Positions 45,926-55,588 of a stretch of 64,000 nt of DNA are shown one piece after another. Source of the stretch: Collinsella sp. An2 (lineage in GTDB: Bacteria > Actinomycetota > Coriobacteriia > Coriobacteriales > Coriobacteriaceae); contig NZ_NFJW01000009.1 of the NCBI RefSeq assembly GCF_002160065.1, forward strand, positions 1 to 64,000, in the 5' to 3' direction. The notes under the pieces were generated by a model. The model was not told the DNA's origin, ran no database searches, and saw only the letters and a program-made list of their open reading frames with translations. Each line of letters starts with the position of its first letter. The stretch's first letter is position 1. The position numbers were made by a program, and so were the translations under genes.

Positions 45926-48481
45926 ATGGAGGACCGTGCAGAGGTGGCTGCGAAAGCCGCAGGACAAGACGGCGCCGCGTCGGCGGCCCCGGCGAGCTTC
46001 TTCGATCTTGAACGTGCGCAGCTCGCTCGCATCGACGCGGCGCTCGAGGCGATTCGCTCCCACACCGCGCCGTGCCGCACCACGTCGCACGCGACCTGGG
46101 AGGACGACCGCGGCATGAACGACCGCGTAAAGCGTCTGCGTCATCAGTCCGAGACCACCCAGCCCTACCTCGACATGGAGCGCGCCCTTATCGAGACCAA
46201 GACCTACCTGGCTCATGAGGGCGAACTTTCCCAGCCCGAGCTGCGCGGCATGGTTCTGCGCGATTACTTTGCCCAGAAGACTATCCGCATCGAGCCGGGC
46301 GAGCTCATCGTGGGCGAGAAGGGGCGCGGCCCCCAGGCGGCGCCTACGTTTCCCGAGCTCTGCTGCCACACGCTCGAGGACATGCATAACATGAACGACC
46401 GCGAGCAGGTGAACTTCCGCGTGACGGAGGACGACCTTGTCGCGCAACGTGACATCATCATTCCGTTCTGGTGCCGCCGCGCCTCGCGCGAGCGCATCAT
46501 GGAGGCACAGACTCCCGCGTGGCACGATGCCTTCGAGGCCGGCATCTTCACCGAGTTCTACGAGCAGCGCGCAGGCGGACACACCTGTCTGGGCTCCGAG
46601 CGCGGCGCCCACGCCGGATTCGACGAGATTCGCGCGCAGATCCAGGACGCCATCGATGCGCTCGACTACTTTGAAGACGACCGGGCGGTGGACAAACACC
46701 AGGAGCTCTCGGGGATGCTGCTTGCCCTCGAGGGCGTGCAGGTGCTGGCGACCCGCTATGCCGAGCTGGCCGAACGTATGGCGGCAGACGAGCCCGATCG
46801 GCATCGCGCCGAAGAGCTGGCGCAGATCGCCGAGAACTGTCGCGTGGTCGCACACGACCGTCCGCAGACCTATTGGCAGTGGATCCAGCGCTACTGGTTC
46901 ATCCACCTGGCAATAACGAGCGAGACGAATCCGTGGGACGCCTATACGCCGGGGCGGCTGGACCAGCATCTCATCGGCTACTATACGGCCGATGTCGTAG
47001 CGGGGCGCCTTACCCGCGAACAGGCGCTCGAGCTGCTGGAATGCCTCTGGGTGAAGTTCAACAACCAGCCCGCGCCGCCCAAGGTGGGCGTGACCCTGAA
47101 GGAGTCCGGCACCTACAGCGACTTCGCCAACATCAACACCGGCGGTATCACGCCCGACGGCAAAGACGGCGTGAACGACGTGTCGTATCTCATTTTGGAT
47201 TGCATGGACGAGATGATGTTCATCCAGCCCAACTCCAACGTGCAAATATCACGCAAGACGCCGCGCGCCTTCCTGCGCCGTGCCTGCGAGGTGGCGCGCG
47301 CCGGCTGGGGCCAGCCGGCGTTCTACAACACCGAGGAGATCATCGACGAGCTTCTAAACGCCGGTAAGAGCCTGGCCGACGCCCGCCGCGGCGGGTCGTC
47401 GGGCTGCGTGGAGACGGGTTGCTGGGGCTACGAGGCCTATCCGCTCACCGGGTACTTCAACCTGCCCAAGATTTTGGATATCACGCTGCATGATGGCGTG
47501 GATCCGCGCACAGGCAAGATGATCGGCATCAAGACGGGCGATCCGCGCTCGTTTGCGACGTTCGACGAGCTTATGGACGCCTATTTGCGTCAGATGGATT
47601 ACTTCATCGACATCAAGGTGCGCGGCTCAAACATCAACACGCGGCTGTGCGCGCAGCTGAACCCCGTGCCGTTCATGTCGCTCATGACCGAGGATTGCAT
47701 TGCACGCGGCGAGGACTATAACGCCGGCGGCGCGCGCTACAACACGACCTATCTGCAGGGCGTGGGCATCGGGTCCATCACCGACGCGCTGGCGTCGCTC
47801 AAGTACAACGTGTTTGACGAGCGCCGGTTTGGCATGGACGAGCTGTTGCGGGCACTCGACGCGAACTTCCAGGGCGCCGAGTTCGTGCGCATGAAGAACC
47901 TCGTTTCGCGCAAGACCCCCAAGTATGGCAACGACGACGACTACGCCGATGGCGTCATGCGCGCCGTCTTCGACCATTTCCACGATGCGGTGACGGGCCG
48001 GCCCAACATGCGTCGCGGCGAGTGGCGTATCGACATGCTGCCCACCACCTGCCACATCTACTTTGGAGAGGTCACCGGCGCCTCGCCGTCGGGCAGGCTG
48101 GCGGGAGAGCCGGTCTCGGACGGCATCTCGCCCGAGCGCGGCGCCGATACGCAGGGGCCGACCGCTGTGATCAAGTCGTGCTCTAAGATGGACCATGCGG
48201 CGACGGGCGGCACGCTGCTCAACCAGAAGTTCGCCCCGGCCGCCATCGAGGGCGACAAGGGGCTGGACAACCTGGCCGACCTCGTGCGCACGTACTTTGA
48301 TCTGGATGGCCATCACATCCAGTTCAACATCGTGGACAAGGCGACGCTTATCGACGCGCAGAAGCATCCGGAGCAGTACCCGGATCTCATCGTTCGCGTT
48401 GCGGGCTTCTCCGAGAAGTGGTGCAACCTGGGGCGCGAGCTGCAGGACGAAATCATCAACCGGACGGAGCAGGCGTTCTGA
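45926..48481 (+). CDS. hypD: Glycyl radical enzyme, probable trans-4-hydroxy-L-proline dehydratase
   Basis: GSSGCVETGCWGYEAY active-site loop; IVRVAGFSEKWCNLGRELQDEIINRTEQAF glycyl radical loop; followed by proC. Confidence 0.85.
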   Translation: MEDRAEVAAKAAGQDGAASAAPASFFDLERAQLARIDAALEAIRSHTAPCRTTSHATWEDDRGMNDRVKRLRHQSETTQPYLDMERALIETKTYLAHEGELSQPELRGMVLRDYFAQKTIRIEPGELIVGEKGRGPQAAPTFPELCCHTLEDMHNMNDREQVNFRVTEDDLVAQRDIIIPFWCRRASRERIMEAQTPAWHDAFEAGIFTEFYEQRAGGHTCLGSERGAHAGFDEIRAQIQDAIDALDYFEDDRAVDKHQELSGMLLALEGVQVLATRYAELAERMAADEPDRHRAEELAQIAENCRVVAHDRPQTYWQWIQRYWFIHLAITSETNPWDAYTPGRLDQHLIGYYTADVVAGRLTREQALELLECLWVKFNNQPAPPKVGVTLKESGTYSDFANINTGGITPDGKDGVNDVSYLILDCMDEMMFIQPNSNVQISRKTPRAFLRRACEVARAGWGQPAFYNTEEIIDELLNAGKSLADARRGGSSGCVETGCWGYEAYPLTGYFNLPKILDITLHDGVDPRTGKMIGIKTGDPRSFATFDELMDAYLRQMDYFIDIKVRGSNINTRLCAQLNPVPFMSLMTEDCIARGEDYNAGGARYNTTYLQGVGIGSITDALASLKYNVFDERRFGMDELLRALDANFQGAEFVRMKNLVSRKTPKYGNDDDYADGVMRAVFDHFHDAVTGRPNMRRGEWRIDMLPTTCHIYFGEVTGASPSGRLAGEPVSDGISPERGADTQGPTAVIKSCSKMDHAATGGTLLNQKFAPAAIEGDKGLDNLADLVRTYFDLDGHHIQFNIVDKATLIDAQKHPEQYPDLIVRVAGFSEKWCNLGRELQDEIINRTEQAF

Positions 48482-48513
48482 TGTCCCAAACGGAGTGGAT
48501 GCCCGTTGGGACA
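48482..48513 (+). other. Intercistronic hairpin between hypD-like gene and proC
   Basis: TGTCCCAAaCGG...CCGTTGGGACA. Confidence 0.55.
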
Positions 48514-48543
48514 CGTTAGGATTTGGAACTGAAAGGGTTTGAT

Positions 48544-49344
48544 ATGGCAAAGGAATTCGCTCTGATTGGATGCGGCAATATGGGCGGCGCGATTGCGCGC
48601 GGCATCGTGGGCGCGGGGCTTATCGCGCCGGAGGACATCGTGGTGTCGGACGTCTCGCAGGCTGCCCAGGAGCGTCTGGCGGGTGAGCTGGGTTGCGCGG
48701 GAACATGCGATAACGTCGAGGCGGTACGGGGCGCCAAGATGGTGCTCATTGCAGTCAAGCCTCAGTATCTCGATGGCGTGGTGAGTGCGTTTGCGGATGC
48801 GGTCGACGATGAAGCGATCGTTGTCTCCATTGCCGCGGGTGTGTCCATCGAGCGCCTGGAGGGGCTGCTTGGATCCAGCCGCAAGATCGTTCGCGTCATG
48901 CCGAATCTTGCCGCGACCGTCCGTGCGGCTATGAGCTCGCTGTCGCCCAACGCGAATGTTTCTGAGGACGAGGTCGCGCAGGTCAAGAGCATTTTTGACG
49001 CGCTCGGGCGCGCCGAGGTGGTTCCCGAGCACCTGATCGATGCGGTCATCGCCGTTTCGGGAAGCTCGCCTGCCTATGTGTGCGTGTTCATTGAGGCCCT
49101 GGCCGACGCCGCGGTGGCAGAGGGCATGCCGCGTGCCCAGGCCTATACGTTTGCCGAGCAGGCCGTGATGGGCACGGCAAAGTATCTGCTCGAGACGGGC
49201 ACGCACCCCGCCGTGCTCAAGGATATGGTGTCGAGCCCCGCAGGTACGACGATCGAGGCCGTGGCGGCCCTTGAGGCCGGCGGCCTGCGCGCTACCGTGA
49301 TCGATGCGGCACGCGCCGCTGCCGCCCGCAACCGCGCGATGTAG
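48544..49344 (+). CDS. proC: Pyrroline-5-carboxylate reductase
   Basis: FALIGCGNMGGAIARGIVGAGL; GSSPAYVCVFIEALADAAVAEGMPRAQA; SPAGTTIEAVAALEAGGLRATV. Confidence 0.93.
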   Translation: MAKEFALIGCGNMGGAIARGIVGAGLIAPEDIVVSDVSQAAQERLAGELGCAGTCDNVEAVRGAKMVLIAVKPQYLDGVVSAFADAVDDEAIVVSIAAGVSIERLEGLLGSSRKIVRVMPNLAATVRAAMSSLSPNANVSEDEVAQVKSIFDALGRAEVVPEHLIDAVIAVSGSSPAYVCVFIEALADAAVAEGMPRAQAYTFAEQAVMGTAKYLLETGTHPAVLKDMVSSPAGTTIEAVAALEAGGLRATVIDAARAAAARNRAM

Positions 49345-49363
49345 GCGCGCCGCGCGCATGCAC

Positions 49364-49407
49364 AAGGCCCCCTGCTGCGACCTGGAAAGGGTCGGGCAGG
49401 GGGCCTT
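49364..49407 (+). terminator. Intrinsic terminator after proC
   Basis: AAGGCCCCCTGC ... GCAGGGGGCCTT then gtcatgtctt. Confidence 0.7.
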
Positions 49408-49605
49408 GTCATGTCTTGGGAGTGGCTGCAGGAGGGCTGATGGGGGACTCCCACAGGGCGTCCTTAGGCCGTGCTCGCGGGACGAGGCCGCCACCAACAA
49501 TTGATCCGCAGCCCGTTGTCGATATGGTGTGCCGCCCGCGTGGGTATGGCTCTTGCCAATTAGTGGTATTCGCAAGTGCTCAAAACTGCCATTTGGCATA
49601 CTGAC

Positions 49606-49643
49606 GAGCGGGGTCGACCAAAAGGTTGAAATCAACCCCGCTC
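49606..49643. terminator. Terminator-like hairpin at 3' end of the DUF1015 gene
   Basis: GAGCGGGGT ... ACCCCGCTC with inner TCGACC-aaaa-GGTTGA. Confidence 0.55.
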
Positions 49644-49659
49644 CGTGATAAGCCGCGTG

Positions 49660-50922
49660 CTAACGGGCGATGCGATGCAGGAACAGACCGCTTCTAAGCT
49701 TAGGTTCAAACCACGTAGACTTCGGCGGCATGAGGAGGCCGGCGTCGGCAACTGCCATGAGCTCGTCGATGTCCGTTGCATGCAGGGAGAACGCAACGCC
49801 GTCTGCGCCCGCGCGCCGCTCCAGCTCAGCGGTGCCACGGATGCCTCCCACGAAATCGATGCGGGGGTCGCAGCGCGGGTCGCCGATTCCCATAATGGGT
49901 TCGAGCAGGTAGTTCTGCAGTACGGTAACGTCGAGCCCGGCGACCGGGTCGTCCTTGGAGCCCTCGGCTATCGCTGCGGCTAGATCATCGGCGAGAGAAA
50001 GGCGCCACCAGCGACCGTCGGTGAACATGCCAAATTCCCCATGGGTGGCAGGTGTTACCGCGCCGGCGCTCTCCTCGACATGGAATCCCGCTTCGCGGAC
50101 GCGCCCAATGAGTTCGTCCGGCGTAAGGCCGGAACGGTCCGCGACGATTCGGTTGTACGGCAGCACCGTGAGCTGGCTTGCCGGGAACAACACCGACAGG
50201 AAGTAATTGAACGGCTCCTTTCCTGTGAAGGTGCCGGCAGCCTGAGCCTCGCGGCGCAGCTCGAGTCCTACTTTGACGGCGGATGCGGCGCGGTGGTGTC
50301 CATCCGCGATGTAGGCGCAGGGAATCTGCTGGAACATGGCGTGGATGGCCTCGACGGCGTCGGGACGTTTAATCTCCCAGACCGTCTGCTCGACGTCGGC
50401 GTCGGCAAAGTGATACAGCGGCGTTGCCGATTTGGCCGCACCGATGATGATGTCCAGCACGGGCTGGTCGCGGTAGGTCAAAAAGATTGGACCGGTCTGA
50501 TATCCCAGGGCCCGAATGTGCTCGATGCGGTCGCGCTCCTTCTCTTCGCGCGTGAGCTCGTGGCGCTTGATGGTGCCGTTTTCGTATTCATCGATGGAGC
50601 AGATGCCCACCAGACCCGTTTGAACATGGCCGTTCCAGGCGAGCTCGTACAGGTAGTAGCTGCGCGCGCCGTCCTGCAGGAAGGTGTGGTCTGCGATGCG
50701 TTCTTGCAGCAGCTCGGAAGCCTTGGCGTACACCTCGGGTGCGTACATATCTTGGTCGGGTGCAAACTGCGTTTCCGGCCGGTCGATGTTTAAAAACGAG
50801 AGCGGATGCCCCTCTACGTAGGCAGCGGCTTCGGCACGGTCAAACACGTCATAGGGAAGGGCTGCTACGTCGGCTGCCACCTCGGGAGCGGGACGCGTGC
50901 AGGGAAACGGTAAAACCTTCAT
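49660..50922 (-). CDS. DUF1015 family protein
   Basis: PAPEVAADVAALPYDVFDRAEAAAYVEGHPLSFLNIDRPE; IADGHHRAASA. Confidence 0.88.
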   Translation of the reverse strand: MKVLPFPCTRPAPEVAADVAALPYDVFDRAEAAAYVEGHPLSFLNIDRPETQFAPDQDMYAPEVYAKASELLQERIADHTFLQDGARSYYLYELAWNGHVQTGLVGICSIDEYENGTIKRHELTREEKERDRIEHIRALGYQTGPIFLTYRDQPVLDIIIGAAKSATPLYHFADADVEQTVWEIKRPDAVEAIHAMFQQIPCAYIADGHHRAASAVKVGLELRREAQAAGTFTGKEPFNYFLSVLFPASQLTVLPYNRIVADRSGLTPDELIGRVREAGFHVEESAGAVTPATHGEFGMFTDGRWWRLSLADDLAAAIAEGSKDDPVAGLDVTVLQNYLLEPIMGIGDPRCDPRIDFVGGIRGTAELERRAGADGVAFSLHATDIDELMAVADAGLLMPPKSTWFEPKLRSGLFLHRIAR

Positions 50923-51320
50923 GGAGAAATCCTCCCAGTTGGGGGCAATATTGGTCGCATTTATCTTCGCACAAGTTGCCCACCTGCCCCGCTGCCGTGG
51001 CAGTGTTTTCTCGTGGCGGTCAACTTGACTAGCGGGCCTTGCCGGGTTGGTGGTCGGCTATGTGCCTGAAGGGGGTCACTGTGGTCTCAGGGCTGTGGCG
51101 TGGTCCGGTATGTATAAGTCCTGGCGGGCAAACGAAGGGAAATCTGCGCTCTAGGCGAGCCCAGCCTGGCGGGTACGACCCGGTGCGCATAGGTTCTTTT
51201 GGACGCATCGTTGTTCTTGCGGCTCGGCGGGTGTCAGTTGGATACGCTGGTCTGTCAGCGGCTATGAGAAATGGCCGTCGCGTTCTCTTAAACCGCTACT
51301 TTCGTCGGTCTTTTGTTAGG

Positions 51321-51455
51321 TCGTTTCGAAAAAGGGCGTCCATTTGCAGAATTGCCGAGTAGCCCAAAAAGCACAACGCTCCGACCTGCTGTTTCTTTGA
51401 AGGAAAATCTCGGCTACTCGAGGGTTTCCGATTCGGACGCCCTTTTTCGAAGCGA
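51321..51455. repeat. Dispersed nested-palindrome element, copy 2
   Basis: TCGTTTCGAAAAAGGGCGTCC (51321-51341) / GGACGCCCTTTTTCGAAGCGA (51435-51455); inner stem CGAGTAGCC (51356-51364) / GGCTACTCG (51412-51420). Confidence 0.85.
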
Positions 51456-51554
51456 GTGCGTACGGCGCGGGCCAGGATAGGTAGAAGCGGGGCGGATGGC
51501 GTGGCGCCAAGCCCGCATCCGTCCCGCGCCGGCTTCGTCGGTGCCGGGAGGGGC

Positions 51555-52718
51555 TTACTTGATCACGCGGACGCGATAGACGGCGGGGATCTGCTTCAGC
51601 GCCTCGATGGTCGAGTCCTCCAGGTGTTCGTCGGTGTCGAACATGGTGTAGGCGTTCTCGCCAGCGCTTTCGTTGACCATGCGCTGCACGTTGGCGTTGT
51701 CTTTGGCAAGGATCGCCGTGATCTGGCCGATCATGTTGGGCACGTTGGCATGCAGGCAGGCGATGCGGCTCGCTGCGCGCGCCTTACCCATGGAACAGCT
51801 TGGGTAGTTGACCGAGTGTGCGATGTTGCCGTTTTCCAGATAGTCCTTGAGCTCGGAGATGGCCATGTCGGCGCAGTTCGCCTCGGCCTCGCTTGTGCCG
51901 GCGCCCGAGTGCGTGGTCACGTAGGTGTTGGGCATGAGTACCGTCTTGGGCGTGGCGAAGTCGGTGGCAAACCAGGAGAGCTGACCGGAATGCAGGGCGT
52001 CGTTCACCGCGTCTTCGTCAACGATGGTCTCGCGTGCGAAGTTGATGAGGATGGCGCCCGGGGCCAGCAGCGCCAGCTGGTCGGTGCTGATCATGCCGAT
52101 CGTGTCGGCTTTGCTGGGCACATGGAGCGTAAGGTAGTTGCAGTTGCGGCAGAGGTCCTCAAGGGTGCCGACGCGCTGCACGTCGCGGCTAAGCTCCCAG
52201 GCGTGTTCGACCGAGATGAAAGGATCGTAGCCATAGACATCCATGCCAAGCTGCACGCATGCGTTTGCGACCTTCGATCCCACGTTGCCCAGGCCGATGA
52301 CGCCGATGCGCTTGTCTTTGAGCTCCTGGCCCACGAATGCCTTCTTGACCTTTTCGGCGTCGACCATGATGTTGGGGTCATCGGCGTTGTTGCGCACCCA
52401 CTCCATGGACTGCACCACGCCGCGGCTGGAGAGGATCATCATGCACAGGACCATCTCCTTGACGGCGTTGGCATTTGCTCCGGGGGAGTTGAACACCACG
52501 ACGCCGCGCTTGGCGTAGTCGTCGACGGGGATGTTGTTCACGCCTGCGCCGCAGCGGGCGATGGCGCGGATGCTCTGCGGCAGGTCGTAGCCGTGCAGGT
52601 CGGTCGAACGCATGAGGATGGCGTCGGCTTCGGCGGTGTCTTCGACGAACTCGTAGCCCGAGCCAAACTCGACGCTTCCGTCTTTGGTGATGTCATCGAT
52701 GATTTTGATCTTGCGCAT
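51555..52718 (-). CDS. serA: D-3-phosphoglycerate dehydrogenase family (SerA-like, with ACT-like C-term)
   Basis: RIGVIGLGNVGSKVANACVQLGMDVYGYDPF; adjacent serC. Confidence 0.85.
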   Translation of the reverse strand: MRKIKIIDDITKDGSVEFGSGYEFVEDTAEADAILMRSTDLHGYDLPQSIRAIARCGAGVNNIPVDDYAKRGVVVFNSPGANANAVKEMVLCMMILSSRGVVQSMEWVRNNADDPNIMVDAEKVKKAFVGQELKDKRIGVIGLGNVGSKVANACVQLGMDVYGYDPFISVEHAWELSRDVQRVGTLEDLCRNCNYLTLHVPSKADTIGMISTDQLALLAPGAILINFARETIVDEDAVNDALHSGQLSWFATDFATPKTVLMPNTYVTTHSGAGTSEAEANCADMAISELKDYLENGNIAHSVNYPSCSMGKARAASRIACLHANVPNMIGQITAILAKDNANVQRMVNESAGENAYTMFDTDEHLEDSTIEALKQIPAVYRVRVIK

Positions 52719-52730
52719 GATGCTCCCATC

Positions 52731-52839
52731 GGTGGTCGCGTGCGTTTCTCCTCCGCTCGGGCAGTCCTGTTCGTTCGGAGTCGCCACTGGCGTCTCCGGC
52801 TCGTGCGGAACTCGCTGAGGAGAAACGCACGCGACCACC
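52731..52839. repeat. 109-bp palindrome between serC and serA
   Basis: 23-bp perfect arms GGTGGTCGCGTGCGTTTCTCCTC (52731-52753) / GAGGAGAAACGCACGCGACCACC (52817-52839), inner GGAGtCGCCactGGCGtCTCC. Confidence 0.85.
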
Positions 52840-52997
52840 TGCGCGGCAGGGGAAACGGGTCAGTACAGAAAAAGGGGTGCACGGGGGTCTGCTTGGAGGG
52901 GCCGTGCGGGGCGCGACCTATGTGGCCTGTACGGCGCGGGACCACGGGGTCGCAGAGCGGCGTGGGCTAGCGGCGGGGACAAGGCCCTGCGGCTAGC

Positions 52998-54092
52998 CTA
53001 GAGCGATCGATGGGCAGCCTCGAATTCCTCCATGTAGGCGGCAAGCGCCTGAACGCTTTCAAGAGAGACGGCGTTGTAGATGCTCGCGCGCATGCCGCCG
53101 GTGAGCCTGTGTGCCTTGACGCCCTCGAGGCCGCGACTGCGTGCTCCCTCGATAAACGTGGTGTCCAGCTCGGGGGAGGTGCAGCGGAAGGTCACGTTGG
53201 CGATGGAGCGTGACGCGGGCTCGGCAAAGGGCTTGAAGACCTGGCTGCGGTCGAGCAAATCGTAGAGGGTCTGCGCCTTTTCGTGGTTCATGCGGCCCAT
53301 GGCCTCAAGGCCACCTTGCTGCTCGACCCAGCGGAACACCTTGCCGCATACATAGATACCGAAGGTGTTAGGGGTGTTCATCATAGAGCCGGCATCTGCC
53401 TGGCGGCGATAGCTCATGTAGGTGGGGCAACACGCCTGCGCGGGGCCGTCCCCAACAAGGTCGTCACGAACGATAACCACGGTGACGCCTGCGATGCCCG
53501 CGTTCTTCTGCGCGCCGGCGTAGATGAGCCCATAGCGTGAGACGTCGATCGGCATGGAAAGGAAGCAGCTTGAAACATCTGCTACCAGGGGGGTCTCGCC
53601 TGTGTCGGGCAGGTCGTGGAACATGGTGCCGAAGATGGTGTTGTTCTGGCAGATGTACACGTAGTCCAGCCCGTCGGCCTGCGCGCGCACGCCGCTGAGG
53701 TCGGGGATGCGGTCGAACCCCGTGTCCTCGCTGGTTGCCAGGACGGGCGCCTCTCCATAGTGGCAGGCCTCCTGCCATGCGAGCTTCGCGAAATGGCCGG
53801 TGACGATATAGCCGGCCTTGCCGCGGCGCATGAGGTTCAGCGGGATGCCCGCGAACTGCAGCGTGGCGCCGCCCTGCAGGAACAGCACCCGATAGGAGTC
53901 CGGAATGTTCATGAGGCGGCGCAGCGTGGCCTCGGCGTCCTCGATGATAGCGGCGTACGCCTGCGACCTATGGCTCATTTCCATCACCGACATGCCGGTG
54001 CCATGGTAGTCGAGCAGCTCCTGTTGAATCTCTTTCAGCACGGGCAGCGGCAGCGCTGCCGGGCCGGCCGAGAAATTGTGGACGCGGGCCAT
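52998..54092 (-). CDS. serC: Phosphoserine aminotransferase
   Basis: VHNFSAGPAALPLPVLKEIQQELLDYHGTGMSVMEMSHRS; GAQKNAGIAGVTVVIVRDDL. Confidence 0.95.
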   Translation of the reverse strand: MARVHNFSAGPAALPLPVLKEIQQELLDYHGTGMSVMEMSHRSQAYAAIIEDAEATLRRLMNIPDSYRVLFLQGGATLQFAGIPLNLMRRGKAGYIVTGHFAKLAWQEACHYGEAPVLATSEDTGFDRIPDLSGVRAQADGLDYVYICQNNTIFGTMFHDLPDTGETPLVADVSSCFLSMPIDVSRYGLIYAGAQKNAGIAGVTVVIVRDDLVGDGPAQACCPTYMSYRRQADAGSMMNTPNTFGIYVCGKVFRWVEQQGGLEAMGRMNHEKAQTLYDLLDRSQVFKPFAEPASRSIANVTFRCTSPELDTTFIEGARSRGLEGVKAHRLTGGMRASIYNAVSLESVQALAAYMEEFEAAHRSL

Positions 54093-54261
54093 AGGACGAT
54101 CCTTTCGGATGGGGGTTATTCGACGTTGTGCGGTCTTTGCCGCGACGTCGGCGTTTGTTCGGGTTACTCTACCATAGTAAAGCTTCTGCGGATACCCGCT
54201 GCATATAATCCGAGTGAAAAACTATGATTAACATTGTGGCGCCCCATTGACTGGGGCTTGG

Positions 54262-54468
54262 GAGGGCGGGCGAGCGGCGGCAGGCGAGCTGAGGCGGATG
54301 AGCGGGAGCAGGTGAGTGGGGGCAAGCGAGCGGAAGCAGACGACCGGAGCAGGCAAGCGAGCGGAAGCAGGCAACCGGATCAGGCGAGCGAGCGAAAGCA
54401 GGCGGCCTGGCGAGCGGCCGGGCGACCGGGCAAGCGAGCTGAAGCAAGCGACCAGGGGCAAGGAGGGC
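54262..54468. repeat. Degenerate 31-bp tandem repeat
   Basis: GCAAGCGAGCGGAAGCAGACGACCGGAGCAG / GCAAGCGAGCGGAAGCAGGCAACCGGATCAG / GCGAGCGAGCGAAAGCAGGCGGCCTGGCGAG and related units. Confidence 0.75.
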
Positions 54469-54541
54469 GGATTGTCTATGGTGCGGGTACCGGCGCGATA
54501 CAATAAGGAAAACCGTCCGGCGACGGATTGAGAGGCGTGGT

Positions 54542-55381
54542 ATGGCGATCTATGTGACATCCGATGCTCACGGGCACCTGCGCGCGTTGGATCGCGCCCT
54601 GGAACTTGCCGCGCCTGGTCCCGACGACACGCTTTACGTGTTGGGGGATATGGTCGACCGCGGACCCGAGCCCGTGGGCGTCCTGCAGCTTGTGCGCGGC
54701 ATCCCGGGCGTCCGCGTCCTCATGGGCAACCACGAGCGCATGATGCTCGACGCACTGCTTCACGACAGCGATATCGACTTGGGAACCTGGGCCCTCAACG
54801 GAGGCTATGCGACTGCTCCGGGTCTCGACAGCCTTCCGCGCGAGGAGTTCTCGGACCTGATTGACTGGATTGCTAACCTGCCGCTCTACGACGTGGTGGA
54901 GACTCCCGAGCGCGCGTTCATCCTGGCGCATGCGGGAATCGATGCGCTGGCCGCGCGCGGGTACCTGGCGACGGCTGGCGTCGATTGCAGCGAGGGCCGA
55001 GGCGCCGGAGATGCGACGCGCGAGCAGCTGATGGACATGATGTCGCAGCAAGACCCCCAGGACCTGCTCTGGATTCGCGAGCGTTTCTGGGCGGAGTCGA
55101 CGGGTTTGGTCGGTGCAGACGGTACGGGGCCCGTGGTAGTTGCGGGGCATACGCCGTCGACCGCCCTTGGCTTCTATGCGCAGGCGGGAGAGGGCGTCGG
55201 CGTCACCGAGGACGGGCGCGGCGTGGTCACGCCGCTTGGAGCCTGCGAGGCAACCGGAGGGGTCGCCGACCGCATCGATATTGACTGTGCGGCTGCGGGC
55301 GGCGCCGACATGGGACGCGTGGGCGTTTTGCGTCTGGACGATGGCGCCACCTGGTATGCGGAGGTTAAGCCGGGGGAGTAG
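54542..55381 (+). CDS. Metallophosphoesterase (Ser/Thr protein phosphatase-like)
   Basis: SDAHGHLRALDRAL, LGDMVDRGPEP, GNHERMM. Confidence 0.9.
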   Translation: MAIYVTSDAHGHLRALDRALELAAPGPDDTLYVLGDMVDRGPEPVGVLQLVRGIPGVRVLMGNHERMMLDALLHDSDIDLGTWALNGGYATAPGLDSLPREEFSDLIDWIANLPLYDVVETPERAFILAHAGIDALAARGYLATAGVDCSEGRGAGDATREQLMDMMSQQDPQDLLWIRERFWAESTGLVGADGTGPVVVAGHTPSTALGFYAQAGEGVGVTEDGRGVVTPLGACEATGGVADRIDIDCAAAGGADMGRVGVLRLDDGATWYAEVKPGE

Positions 55382-55588
55382 CACGGGTATCGGACGGAGC
55401 GTTGGCAGACACGCGCCGCTGTGTGCCGCCGCGAGACGAGCCGCGTCGCCGGACGAGCGCCGCTTTCGGGCGGGTCGCTTGCCCGGTCGCCCGCTCCGGT
55501 CGCTCGCCGAAGCGCCTGGCGCAGCCGGCTTGGTGCAACCGGTTACCTTGCGTCGCCAAGCGCGCGCTGCCGCAAAGCAAGCGCGCCG

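Noticed and set aside
49681-49720. tRNA-like GGTTCAAACCAC string
   Set aside because: Lies inside the DUF1015 coding sequence and no acceptor or anticodon stem is present.
52719-52997. T-box riboswitch upstream of serA
   Set aside because: GGTGGTCGCG resembles part of a T-box but there is no stem I, specifier loop or AGGGTGGNACCGCG consensus; better described as a long palindrome.
54262-54468. CRISPR array
   Set aside because: 31-bp units are contiguous and degenerate with no unique spacers and no cas genes nearby.
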